Shown here piece after piece: positions 49,679-57,446 of a DNA stretch of 58,431 nucleotides. Positions within the stretch are counted from its first letter, which is position 1, and each line of letters opens with the position of its first letter. The notes below the pieces were generated by a model. The model saw only the letters and a program-made list of their open reading frames with translations. It was not told the DNA's origin and ran no database searches. The DNA is from a virus: the IMG/VR virus record IMGVR_UViG_3300021425_000043, positions 1 to 58,431 of that record; one strand, 5' to 3'. The translations under genes were made by a program, and so were the position numbers.

Positions 49679-52118
49679 TATCTAATAAGTTTAAATCCCT
49701 TTCGTCGAAATGTTCTTTTATTAACTCTTCTCGAACATTATTATCTATTTTCCATGTCAATACAACCCCGCGTGGTATACCAGCTGTACGATCTTTACTA
49801 ATACGCTTACGTGCAGTTTTAATATTTAATCGTGACATAGCTTTAGAAAAGTCTCTTTGTGACATGGTGTTGCGACTATCTGTTAATGTATCGTACACAA
49901 CTTTAAAGTGAGCTAGTGGTATTATTGTTTCAGTACCAAGACTAGCTATCCATTCTTTTACGTATCTTTGTGATGTGCTTACGCCACCAGCATCAAAGGT
50001 GTTTGTAAGTGGTATATCCAACACATCTGTAAAATACTCAAGGTTGCGTGTACGAATTGCGTTTGCAAATTCTTCAAGAACAGACATAGATACTTCTTTC
50101 ATTTCTTTCTTCGCGTCATTCTCCAGCGCTGTATGAGCCATACGTACGTCAACTTTAAATTTGTTTAATACTCCTGCAAGAATATATAACTCGGGTTCTA
50201 GTGCATCTAAGTTTTGTAATAGTTCTGGAAAAGCTTGTTCTATTTTTTCTTCTTGTCGTGGTGCTACGTTATATCTTCTGTCGCTGTCTTCGATCTTGAC
50301 TGCGTCTGCTCTGTTTGTAAGAAAGATAAAGTTCGTGAAAGACGGCAGCTCGATTTGGTTTGTACGCATAGCTCTAATAGTTAAATTAGGTTCTGTAATT
50401 TGATGTTTTAATTTATCGGCCATTTTACCGACAGATCCTGAGTCAGCCATACGAAACTCATCAACTACTAAAAACAATGCAGTACGCATATATAAGTTGA
50501 ACTGTTCTTCTATATTTTCTAAAGCTCTCATTGGTGTTTGCATTTCACCAAACAGTGGTTTTAATATTTTGTGTACAAACAAACCTTTACCAGTGCCCGG
50601 TATGCCCGTAAATATCCATGCAGTCATTGTTTTCTTTCTGTATTGGTATATGTAAGCTAACCAATTCATAAAGTGTTCAAACTCAGGTTTGCCATTACCA
50701 AGTGCGTGCATCATAAGTTTGTAAAAGTTAGGTGCAATTTTTTGAATCTGAATGGCTTCACCGTACGATAGTTCTTTTACGTTCTCTTCGCTACGCAGCA
50801 TATATGGCGTACGTCTAAATAAATTTACTGAGTATGGAACGGTCTCCAAGTCAATACCTTTGTCACTGCTAGGATCGAATACGACACGAGCATCAGGAAC
50901 AAAGTCCATGGCAGGGCGACCATGAGACTTAAGAAAATCATTAATAGAGCTTTTGCCCGTTGGTGTAAGGGGATACTCGTCGTCAAATTGTTGTTTTGTT
51001 TCATCATACACTCCGTTGTAATAGGTATCTGTGAAAAAATCACGTAATACAATTGGTTTCTTTTTAGTTTCGTTATCTATTTTATCTGCAAATATTTCAA
51101 AGATACTACGATAGAAATCTGGGTCTGCTTTTTCTATTTCCCATACAGGTTCACCTTTAAAGTTGTACATGTAATGAGGGTTAGTTAGTAAAAAGTAATA
51201 ACCTCCGCTGTCACCATTGTTTACATTACAGTTAACAAAAGGTTCGGACACGCGTGTGATCTGGATGGTCATTTTGTCTGGGTTTTGTAGTACTTCGTGT
51301 GCTTCTCCAGCAACGTTGACCGTAGTTACTTTACCAACTCTTTTTGGAAGATTGTTTTTCTTCCTTAAATTATCTTTAATTTGCAAACCAAGGGTATGTA
51401 CCTTTTCAGGATTAACACCGATTAAAGATGAGGAGATTTCAAGAACTGGGGAACCACGGTCAACCTTGATAAATCTACCATTAGGGTAAGGGTCTTCTAC
51501 ATTAACAAATTTAGGAGTTGCAATATAAATTAATTTGCTGTTGTCAGCTACAGATGGATCTAGTATGTACGAAAGACTTTGACCGTTAGCTGATAACTTA
51601 ATTTGTTCTGCAAGAAACTCTGTTTTGTAGTTAATCATACGAATAAAATCTTTTAAAGTTTTTGGATGGACGGGCATATCTAATAGAAAGAAAAGGTGTA
51701 ATGACACGGTATCTTTCTTAAAGCCTAAAGACGCACTAGCTTGAGCAATATAACTTACATTATGAAAAACCTCTGGAAGTTGTAAGACTATTTTGTCGGC
51801 CAGTGCTTGAAGATCTCCTGGATTAGATGTATGTAAACCATCTACATCCAGCACTAATAGCTGCGTAGTTTTTGCACGTTCGGACATAAAAGCCCGGGGT
51901 TCGTTGTCCAGTGTTCGTTTAAGCGAACCTTTGTGTAAACATGCGCCTTTATCAGCTTGTTCTGTTAATAGTTTGTATAGTTTATTTAGTCCTTTTTTAT
52001 CTACAGATATATCAAAATGTTCTGAACTAAAGTCTTTGACTAATGGATATGGCTTGATGCCATCTTCTGATATTTCTTTGGACAGGGGTTTTTTAGCGTT
52101 TAAAAACACAACTTCCAT
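49629..52118 (-). CDS. primase-helicase: AEP-like primase fused to SF3 helicase
   Basis: 829 residues. The N-terminal primase-polymerase domain shows LLVLDVDG (D91, D93) and the S-x-H motif SLHLFF (S139, H141). A central linker follows, then an SF3-type helicase with Walker A FTGIPGTGKG (~503-512), Walker B FLVVDEFR, and TNFIFLTNRADAV with EDSDRRYNV. Such fusions (P4-alpha/DUF5906 type) make primers and unwind DNA at the fork. AAGGAGATTTAATT precedes the ATG. It lies between csrA and the nuclease and would work directly with the family-A polymerase upstream. Confidence 0.9.
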   Translation of the reverse strand: MEVVFLNAKKPLSKEISEDGIKPYPLVKDFSSEHFDISVDKKGLNKLYKLLTEQADKGACLHKGSLKRTLDNEPRAFMSERAKTTQLLVLDVDGLHTSNPGDLQALADKIVLQLPEVFHNVSYIAQASASLGFKKDTVSLHLFFLLDMPVHPKTLKDFIRMINYKTEFLAEQIKLSANGQSLSYILDPSVADNSKLIYIATPKFVNVEDPYPNGRFIKVDRGSPVLEISSSLIGVNPEKVHTLGLQIKDNLRKKNNLPKRVGKVTTVNVAGEAHEVLQNPDKMTIQITRVSEPFVNCNVNNGDSGGYYFLLTNPHYMYNFKGEPVWEIEKADPDFYRSIFEIFADKIDNETKKKPIVLRDFFTDTYYNGVYDETKQQFDDEYPLTPTGKSSINDFLKSHGRPAMDFVPDARVVFDPSSDKGIDLETVPYSVNLFRRTPYMLRSEENVKELSYGEAIQIQKIAPNFYKLMMHALGNGKPEFEHFMNWLAYIYQYRKKTMTAWIFTGIPGTGKGLFVHKILKPLFGEMQTPMRALENIEEQFNLYMRTALFLVVDEFRMADSGSVGKMADKLKHQITEPNLTIRAMRTNQIELPSFTNFIFLTNRADAVKIEDSDRRYNVAPRQEEKIEQAFPELLQNLDALEPELYILAGVLNKFKVDVRMAHTALENDAKKEMKEVSMSVLEEFANAIRTRNLEYFTDVLDIPLTNTFDAGGVSTSQRYVKEWIASLGTETIIPLAHFKVVYDTLTDSRNTMSQRDFSKAMSRLNIKTARKRISKDRTAGIPRGVVLTWKIDNNVREELIKEHFDERDLNLLDNGESNITQTSRPNLNG

Positions 52119-52120
52119 AA

Positions 52121-52306
52121 TTAAATCTCCTTATCTAAGTATACTTCCTCTCTATCTATCCGTACAGATTTGTCTGCCTGGAACCCTAGTTTGCATTGGG
52201 TAGGTGATATATTAGTTACGGTTACAGTACAAATTACTTTACCGTCTTGTTGTATAACAACTTTATCGCCTTTCTTTCGAGTTAGTATTAAATTTTTATT
52301 TGTCAT
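52121..52306 (-). CDS. csrA: CsrA/RsmA-family RNA-binding regulator
   Basis: 61 residues, the usual CsrA length. The N-terminal strand NLILTRKKGDKVVI matches MLILTRKxGE of CsrA, and the C-terminal IDREEVY matches HREEIY, with R52 at the place of the RNA-binding R44. TVTVTNISPTQCKLGFQADK fills the central strands (usually VxGNQVRIGVxAP). CsrA dimers bind GGA in mRNA leaders and control translation of carbon, motility and biofilm genes. The gene starts inside the polymerase 3' end (11-nt overlap) and sits 2 nt before the primase-helicase, so it is made early with replication proteins. Confidence 0.92.
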   Translation of the reverse strand: MTNKNLILTRKKGDKVVIQQDGKVICTVTVTNISPTQCKLGFQADKSVRIDREEVYLDKEI

Positions 52307-54092
52307 ATACCTGACTTACGCCTCCCTCAGCATCGAGTGGTAAATCTTGACACCACTCTGGGGCTGTACGCATGATTTCTATAATTTTATCCATTGTAGC
52401 ATCAGCATTGTATTCTGAGCCAATAGCAATTATTTCGTCATGTACCTGTAAAACAATATCTACTTCAGGTAGTGCTTGTATCTCTAGCATTTGATCGGTA
52501 ATGACCAGCCTAGCTAGTGCTTGTACGACGTTTTCTGTAATACGAGGGCCATGTGTACGGATCATCTCACGTTCAGTTTTGTATATAAACTGACCAGCTT
52601 GATAATGTAAACCTGGATAACTTAGTCGCATGCCATTTGGTAGTTCGAGTGCGTGTCGTTGGATCGTAAGAGGCCCGTACTTTAATCCGATACCACGTGG
52701 GTTAATCATTTGAAAGAGTGAATCTTTCATCCCGGACCAAAGTCTGGGAATGTTGGAATACATTGCACGGTATTGCATAACAATAGCTTGAGCTGTAGCA
52801 TCTCCTACGTCTACGGATGGGGAGCCAGTTTTCAGCGTTGCTTGGAACTTGTCGGCTCCCATACCGTACCCGAGACCAAGAATAGCTGTTTTACCTACGT
52901 ATCTTTCTAGTTTGTCAGCTTTGGTAATTGTACGCCCATATATCTGTGAAGCAAATTCACAGTATACATCGCGACCTGTAGCAAAAGCCTGAACTAGTTC
53001 ATGTTCTTTAGCTAACCATGCGAGCATACGTGCTTCGATATTAGACAAGTCAGCTATATAGAGCTTTTGTCCTTCAGGCGCCATCAGTGCCGTACGTAAC
53101 TTTGAACCCCGGGGGAGGTTTTGTAGATTAATCTTATCAGAGCCACCAAATCTACCTGTGTGTGCGGCATAATAACGCAGCGGAATACTGAACGTACCGT
53201 CAGGGTTGCACGAATCAATAAAACGCTGTGCTCTAGTTTCTTCAATACGAGACTTTACCATCTCTCTAGCTTCCCAAATATGATTGTATTCTGGGTACAT
53301 GTTACACATCTGTATGTAAGCGCTGTCGTTTTTACCGAATGCAGGTATTTGTTGGCCAGTAGTTGGGCTTTTCTTTGTAGGGACAGTTATACCTAATGAT
53401 TCTAAATGTTCTTTGAACTTTACTTGTGAAGCCAGTACTTCTCGTGTAACGCCTGAGTCCTGGATCGCTTGTTCTGTACGCTTTGTTATGTCGTCTTTGT
53501 AGGCTATTAGTGATCCGCGGTCCAGCATAAGTTTTGGCTCTACAAACATACGTACAGTTAGATCTATAATCTGAAGCTCTTTGTCTGGATAACCAGCGCT
53601 GTAGCTTTTAAATAGTTCGTACGTTAAATCGACATCCTGGATACAATAACCGCCGATCTGTGCATCAAGCTCTGGGTCCAGGTCACGCACGCCTTTAGCA
53701 TTTACAAGTTCTTCACCTTTACGTTTTGTTTCGTCGTTTGGAAACTCTCGTTTGCACGCATTAGCAAGGCTTGCGGACATGTTTGGATAGAGGCCACGGG
53801 ACATAGCCGCAGTATCATAATAAAATGCAGGCTTGTAACCATAATATTGTGTTAGTATGTAGGCATCAAATAAAGTATTGTGGCACACAACGGCAGTAGC
53901 TGCCCAATTAATTTGTCCGAGTATTTCTGGTGTTTCTTCTTCGTTGTACCATTCGGTTGGTCCGTCTTCTACTTTGATACCAACCCCCCATACTTTGAAG
54001 TCTGGATGGTTGACATACTGTACGGTGCTCATTTTGGTGAGAGACAGTTGTACGTCATAGTAAGTTTCAAAGTCTAAGTAAATTTTTTGCAT
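52296..54092 (-). CDS. polA: family-A DNA polymerase with 3'-5' exonuclease domain
   Basis: I choose MQKIYLDFETYY (ATG 54092) with GGGAGTGGAT before it; MGVDMQK at 54104 is the longer form. The exonuclease begins at YLDFETYY (D-x-E). Polymerase motif A is YIADLSNIEAR (D348), motif B RYVGKTAILGLGYG (R397, K401) and motif C VLQVHDEI. The residue equal to E. coli F762 is leucine (L405), a variant known to mark certain viral polymerases with slower but more accurate synthesis. There is no 5'-3' exonuclease domain. It is the main phage replicase. Confidence 0.95.
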   Translation of the reverse strand: MQKIYLDFETYYDVQLSLTKMSTVQYVNHPDFKVWGVGIKVEDGPTEWYNEEETPEILGQINWAATAVVCHNTLFDAYILTQYYGYKPAFYYDTAAMSRGLYPNMSASLANACKREFPNDETKRKGEELVNAKGVRDLDPELDAQIGGYCIQDVDLTYELFKSYSAGYPDKELQIIDLTVRMFVEPKLMLDRGSLIAYKDDITKRTEQAIQDSGVTREVLASQVKFKEHLESLGITVPTKKSPTTGQQIPAFGKNDSAYIQMCNMYPEYNHIWEAREMVKSRIEETRAQRFIDSCNPDGTFSIPLRYYAAHTGRFGGSDKINLQNLPRGSKLRTALMAPEGQKLYIADLSNIEARMLAWLAKEHELVQAFATGRDVYCEFASQIYGRTITKADKLERYVGKTAILGLGYGMGADKFQATLKTGSPSVDVGDATAQAIVMQYRAMYSNIPRLWSGMKDSLFQMINPRGIGLKYGPLTIQRHALELPNGMRLSYPGLHYQAGQFIYKTEREMIRTHGPRITENVVQALARLVITDQMLEIQALPEVDIVLQVHDEIIAIGSEYNADATMDKIIEIMRTAPEWCQDLPLDAEGGVSQVYDK

Positions 54093-54169
54093 ATCCACTC
54101 CCATGCTTTTTTAAGGTCAGCGTTTAAGTTTTCTAACATTTGTAATAAGTTATTAAATTCATTTTTCAT
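54074..54169 (-). CDS. possible tiny protein, 31 aa
   Basis: The frame begins MKNEFNNLLQMLENLNADLK and ends ICKKFT, a helical amphipathic peptide. It starts at the ATG overlapping the previous gene's stop (CATGAAAAATGA) and ends just inside polA, so it would bridge the two by translational coupling. The ribosome site is weak and length is minimal, so it may be chance. Confidence 0.35.
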   Translation of the reverse strand: MKNEFNNLLQMLENLNADLKKAWEWICKKFT

Positions 54170-54413
54170 GGCTGTATTGATTTTTTGCTCTTTCTATAGT
54201 TTTATCTATTATTAGTTCTGCATTTTCTGCATCTGGTGCAAGATTGTAAGTAATACCAACAAAGTAATCTAAACATACGTGTAAGATATGCGGTATGTCT
54301 AAATCTTTTGCTGCCTTAGATATAATTTCATCTAAATCTTCAAACAACTGGTCGTGGGCTAATTCTTGTGGTGATTTTATAGGTTGACCATCCTTATTTA
54401 TTATTTTACTCAT
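54159..54413 (-). CDS. small hypothetical protein, 84 aa
   Basis: It begins MSKIINKDGQPIKSPQELAH after GGAGGAACT. It is helical and acidic (FEDLDEIISKAAKDLDIPHI; NAELIIDKTIERAKNQY), with HVCLDYFVGITYNLAPDAEN in the middle. No motif is recognised. ATGA overlap with the upstream gene makes a three-gene chain leading into polA, so it is probably an early host-takeover or replication accessory protein. Confidence 0.7.
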   Translation of the reverse strand: MSKIINKDGQPIKSPQELAHDQLFEDLDEIISKAAKDLDIPHILHVCLDYFVGITYNLAPDAENAELIIDKTIERAKNQYSHEK

Positions 54414-54643
54414 AGTTCCTCCTGAACTTGTAGTTGTATTGGATCCATGTCTCCGTACCAGTCGACATAGTCATCTTCAGTTACATCTTTACCTAATTCT
54501 TCTTGCAAGTGTTGATGCCACTCTTGTTCTTTTTTTTCTCTATAATCTTCTTCTAAATCTTTATTATTAAAAAAAGCATCGGCTCTAACTACTTCGTAGT
54601 CATGACCATATTTACTATTTTTAATTAATATTTGTACTTTCAT
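54410..54643 (-). CDS. small acidic hypothetical protein, 77 aa
   Basis: It begins MKVQILIKNSKYGHDYEVVR behind AAGGAGGAACT. After a short beta start it is strongly acidic and helical (KDLEEDYREKKEQEWHQHLQ, then DVTEDDYVDWYGDMD). High acidity and early position are typical of DNA-mimic or host-inhibitor proteins, but nothing specific is shown. ATGA overlaps join it to both neighbours. Confidence 0.65.
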   Translation of the reverse strand: MKVQILIKNSKYGHDYEVVRADAFFNNKDLEEDYREKKEQEWHQHLQEELGKDVTEDDYVDWYGDMDPIQLQVQEEL

Positions 54644-54852
54644 AGTTCCTCCTTGAACTTATTCATTTTCGTACACCAGTCCTCATACTCGCTGCGCTTT
54701 GCACGCTCCCAGCCTATTTGTTTACTAGTATACATATTATATGCAACAGAAATCTTTACATATTTCCATTGTATAAACGGCAAGTCTGCTGGATCGTTGT
54801 AAGTGTACGGATGTATAGGGTTACGTTTAACGTAAACGTGGGTTGGGGGCAT
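54640..54852 (-). CDS. small hypothetical protein, 70 aa
   Basis: It begins MPPTHVYVKRNPIHPYTYND and ends KMNKFKEEL. It is rich in Tyr, Pro and Trp (ADLPFIQWKYVKISVAYNMY), followed by a basic helix (GWERAKRSEYEDWCTKMNK). It has no family match. It is the first leftward gene of the replication operon, facing the plus-strand gene at 54951, so an operon promoter should lie within the 98-nt divergent gap. Confidence 0.6.
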   Translation of the reverse strand: MPPTHVYVKRNPIHPYTYNDPADLPFIQWKYVKISVAYNMYTSKQIGWERAKRSEYEDWCTKMNKFKEEL

Positions 54853-54874
54853 CTAATTACTCCGTTAATTAAAC

Positions 54875-54903
54875 TTGACAAAACCCATTTCTGTCTTTAT
54901 GAC
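54875..54903 (+). promoter_or_regulatory. sigma70-like promoter for the 54951 gene
   Basis: A perfect -35 TTGACA (54875-54880) is followed after 17 nt by TATGAC (54898-54903), with TATAGAT just downstream. The ATG is 48 nt further on, behind AATGGAGAATTGAT. ACCCATT/AATGGGT inverted segments flank the start region. This is the clearest host-type promoter in the window. Confidence 0.5.
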
Positions 54904-54950
54904 TATAGATATTACCTAATAATGGGTAATAACACAAATGGAGAATTGAT

Positions 54951-55358
54951 ATGGCAACATATAAATCAGACATGGTTAATGGTAATCAGTCATTCAAACC
55001 GTTCCCAAGTGGAGCTGTTGGCGTAAGATACGCTAGTTTTGAAGCTAGTACTGCATTAGCATTAAATGATGTTATTCAAATAGTTGACGTATTCTCTGGT
55101 GAAACTGTGCATGATATAATCATCAAAACTGACGACTTAGATACAGGTACAGCATTAGTTCTCGACGTAGGAGATGGTTCAGACACTGACTACTACATTG
55201 ATGGTTCTACTGTTGGCCAAGCTGGTGGTACTGATGAGAAAGATGCTAACGTAGCACCAAAAGAATATTCAGCTGATGATACGATCGACATTCTTGTACA
55301 AGTCGCACCTGGTGGTGGCGGTACTGGTACTATTGAGTGTTGGGTATACGTATCCTAA
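54951..55358 (+). CDS. structural-like protein encoded alone in the early region, 135 aa
   Basis: It begins MATYKSDMVNGNQSFKPFPS behind TGGAGAATTGAT. The chain is beta-rich and acidic (GVRYASFEASTALALNDVIQ; TALVLDVGDGSDTDYYIDGS; DTIDILVQVAPGGGGTGTIE). It resembles small capsid decoration proteins of marine phages, with repeated D-x-G-D turns. It is the only plus-strand gene between 45.6 and 58.4 kb, with its own promoter and downstream hairpins. That independent, monocistronic layout suits an abundant product. No motif proves virion location. Confidence 0.65.
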   Translation: MATYKSDMVNGNQSFKPFPSGAVGVRYASFEASTALALNDVIQIVDVFSGETVHDIIIKTDDLDTGTALVLDVGDGSDTDYYIDGSTVGQAGGTDEKDANVAPKEYSADDTIDILVQVAPGGGGTGTIECWVYVS

Positions 55359-55630
55359 AAAACGCATAGCCCAAGCCGGGACACCGAATCTTGGGCTATA
55401 CTAATGCCACTCCTTGGCATGTTCAAAGGCGGGTAAGGTTTCATCGCACCGCAAGAGCCTTACTTAATACCGTTCTCATCTATGTTTACATAGGGTGCAC
55501 TGTACCGGGTAATCCTAAACTTAAATGACTCTCTATCTCCACCTGCGTTGTCGGTGCCTAATCCTATTGTTTAAACCGATTATGCGATCGCTTAGGCCAT
55601 TGGGTGGCTCTTCCTCAAGAGAGTCTAAAC
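55359..55630 (+). ncRNA. structured non-coding region; first hairpin is a likely terminator
   Basis: No credible gene lies in this 272-nt stretch. It starts with a 10-bp stem ATAGCCCAAG/CTTGGGCTAT (55366-55399, 14-nt loop). Next come ATGCCA/TGGCAT (55404-55420), GTAAGG/CCTTAC (55433-55463) and CTATG/CATAG (55480-55493). The density of stems and locally higher GC suggest a folded RNA, or a terminator followed by a regulatory RNA. A 74-codon frame at 55525 has no ribosome site. Confidence 0.4.
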
Positions 55631-55822
55631 TTAGTGCAATACTGGACCTTGCAAATGGCCTTCTTCAACGAATTGTTCCCATTCGCCTTGGAAGCCACAA
55701 GCAAGTAATATGCAAAGTTTTACATCATCTTCTGTTAGATGATGTTTAATGGCTGTAGCTTCGATGCCGATTTGCATGGCTTCTTCGCCTACGTCCATCA
55801 TGGCTGATTTAAGTCTGCCCAT
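55631..55822 (-). CDS. small hypothetical protein, 63 aa
   Basis: I start at MGRLKSAMMDVGEEA (ATG 55822), where AAGGA lies 6 nt upstream; longer starts at 55846 or 55828 lack this. It is helical, with AMQIGIEATAIKHHLTEDDV and LCILLACGFQGEWEQFVEEG. It has no known motif. Its start overlaps the previous gene's end by 14 nt. It is the last gene of the leftward operon that begins beyond the window edge. Confidence 0.6.
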   Translation of the reverse strand: MGRLKSAMMDVGEEAMQIGIEATAIKHHLTEDDVKLCILLACGFQGEWEQFVEEGHLQGPVLH

Positions 55823-56000
55823 ATTCATTCCTTGGATAATATTCATTGAACTTCATTTCTGCTTGTTCAAGGGTAAGTTGTGGTTCATTGTACTGTTTAC
55901 GTTCAAAGTTAACAGCATCTACCCAGCTACTCATATTAGCTTCGTATGAGTATTCTGAATTATATTTCCACGGTTTTTCTTGTACAGTTGAATCCCCCAT
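55809..56000 (-). CDS. small hypothetical protein, 63 aa
   Basis: It begins MGDSTVQEKPWKYNSEYSYE behind TAGGAGATGACTA. It is aromatic-rich and hydrophilic, with a C-terminal helix (PQLTLEQAEMKFNEYYPRNE). The one-base overlap with the 277-residue gene's stop supports translation. Function is unknown. Confidence 0.6.
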   Translation of the reverse strand: MGDSTVQEKPWKYNSEYSYEANMSSWVDAVNFERKQYNEPQLTLEQAEMKFNEYYPRNEYGQT

Positions 56001-56833
56001 TAGTCATCTCCTAATAATTTATTAGTTAATATTACCTCATTCATCTGTTCTTTCAACTCGTCAGGTATAATTTGATCTGGAGTCATACGATTAGCTTGAC
56101 TAGGTTTTTTCTTAGCAAGCATACGTTGTAGGTATTCATCAGGTACTAAACTCTTGCCACCAGGCCATTCGTCAATAAATCTTTTAAGCGTTGTAATTTT
56201 GTCAATATACTCTACAAAAGTATCTAGATCTTTATTAACTTTAATTTCTATTTCGCCAATTGGTGATAACTGCTCACATAGTTTAGGGTCAGTAACAATA
56301 ATAGCCATGTTACCTACATGTGGTGCATACTGCTTTTCGCCCCAACCTCTTTGATAACTAACACCAAGATGAGTTGGTGAATAAAAAGGTTCTAAGTCTT
56401 TAAGTTTTACAGGTATGTCACCTTCTACATAATTATCAGAAGCTGGTTTTATTGAACCTTCAGTGCTGTACATATCTTTGTATTCTGTATGCCAGTCTGT
56501 AATATAAGTACCATCCTCTGAAGCGGGTCTGTTTGGATTACAAATAAGACCAAGCTCTGTTGATGTATCTACAATATTTTCACATATGCGTTTGTTACTA
56601 TTATAGTAACCACCAGTTGAATACCTGTTTTTAACAGATTCGATAGTTTTCTTGTGTGCTTCTTGCAATTGGCACAGTACCGAGAACTCAGGATCGTTGT
56701 CCGTGATTCGGTGTATGATTGTATCAATTGCACCTTGTACGTTGTGCGATTTACGATACGCACTATACAATTGTTGTTTATAATTTTCTGTTATTTGGTC
56801 ACGTAATGTTTGTGACATTTGTACACTAGCCAT
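56000..56833 (-). CDS. hypothetical protein, 277 aa
   Basis: I start at MASVQMSQTLRDQITENYKQ (ATG 56833, GGAGGAAATAAT upstream). A longer frame would add a hydrophobic segment encoded inside the upstream membrane gene. The N-terminal helices (YSAYRKSHNVQGAIDTIIHR) precede a mixed region (YSPTHLGVSYQRGWGEKQYA; MAIIVTDPKLCEQLSPIGEI) and a helical, basic end. N-terminal length and layout recall phage proteins annotated as nucleotide-modification-associated (Nmad5), but I cannot confirm that. It is cytosolic. Confidence 0.65.
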   Translation of the reverse strand: MASVQMSQTLRDQITENYKQQLYSAYRKSHNVQGAIDTIIHRITDNDPEFSVLCQLQEAHKKTIESVKNRYSTGGYYNSNKRICENIVDTSTELGLICNPNRPASEDGTYITDWHTEYKDMYSTEGSIKPASDNYVEGDIPVKLKDLEPFYSPTHLGVSYQRGWGEKQYAPHVGNMAIIVTDPKLCEQLSPIGEIEIKVNKDLDTFVEYIDKITTLKRFIDEWPGGKSLVPDEYLQRMLAKKKPSQANRMTPDQIIPDELKEQMNEVILTNKLLGDD

Positions 56834-56834
56834 A

Positions 56835-57167
56835 TTATTTCCTCCATTGTGGCTGTTTAGTTTGCCATTCAGCACGAACAGTTGGAATACTGACGTTGAA
56901 TGGTTTAGTAAACAAAGTTTTAGTATCTTTACGAAACTCAAGGGTTTCGTGAACAACAGTTTTTTTGAGAACAAAAAGAACCAAAGAAGCTGTCAAACCG
57001 CCAACCATAGCAGCAGTCATACCGCTGAATGTACCGTAAAAACACACCATTAGTGTGACTGTAATGAGTACGTCAACAAATATATCGTGGCCGATTGTTT
57101 TACGACCGCCAGCTTTAAGCGCCAGCAAAAGCAGCCCTAGCGCGCTGACTATGCCTACTAGTAACAT
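56835..57167 (-). CDS. small membrane protein, 110 aa
   Basis: Two ATG codons in a row follow AAAGGAGGA; the second (57167) has the better spacing. The protein has three hydrophobic segments: LLVGIVSALGLLLLALKAG, IFVDVLITVTLMVCFYGTF and MTAAMVGGLTASLVLFVLKK. A ~40-residue soluble tail follows (ETLEFRKDTKTLFTKPFNVS). This could be a holin-like, superinfection-exclusion or envelope protein. It overlaps the next membrane gene by 53 nt and is 1 nt from the 277-residue gene. Confidence 0.6.
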   Translation of the reverse strand: MLLVGIVSALGLLLLALKAGGRKTIGHDIFVDVLITVTLMVCFYGTFSGMTAAMVGGLTASLVLFVLKKTVVHETLEFRKDTKTLFTKPFNVSIPTVRAEWQTKQPQWRK

Positions 57168-57267
57168 CATTCCTCCTTTGCCATGCAAGAAACGCCATAT
57201 ACGCAAATTGTATAAGCTCGATTAGAATCCACAATGCTGTGGTAATAGTACCGACTATATTAGTCAT
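57115..57267 (-). CDS. single-pass membrane peptide, 50 aa
   Basis: MTNIVGTITTALWILIELIQ starts at ATG 57267 behind GGAGGTTAACTTA. One membrane helix (residues ~4-28) is followed by a basic tail (WQRRNDVTSRHSQRARAAF). It overlaps the following gene by 53 nt. It resembles small inner-membrane phage effectors; function is unknown. Confidence 0.55.
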   Translation of the reverse strand: MTNIVGTITTALWILIELIQFAYMAFLAWQRRNDVTSRHSQRARAAFAGA

Positions 57268-57446
57268 TAAGTTAACCTCCATAATAAATAAATAATACAC
57301 CCGAGGCCGATTCCGACACCGAGCAGAAGCAACGAGTATTGAATACTAGTTGCAAGACCGAATAATAAAAACAACACAGCTGTGCCGGTCAACACAGAAA
57401 TACCAAAGTCTTTGGCATATTGTTTACATTTTGATAACTTCTCCAT
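57267..57446 (-). CDS. two-pass membrane protein, 59 aa
   Basis: MEKLSKCKQYAKDFGISVLT starts at ATG 57446 behind GGAGGCTCCCT; the longer frame upstream is the metallopeptidase gene in another phase. Two membrane segments (ISVLTGTAVLFLLFGLATSI; LLLLGVGIGLGCIIYLLWRL) form a hairpin. It overlaps the metallopeptidase end by 23 nt and the next start by one base. With the next two genes it forms a small membrane-protein cluster. Confidence 0.6.
   Translation of the reverse strand: MEKLSKCKQYAKDFGISVLTGTAVLFLLFGLATSIQYSLLLLGVGIGLGCIIYLLWRLT

Noticed and set aside
55525-55749. 74-codon plus-strand frame in the structured region
   Set aside because: It has no ribosome site, overlaps the 63-residue minus-strand gene and is unlike any phage protein I know.
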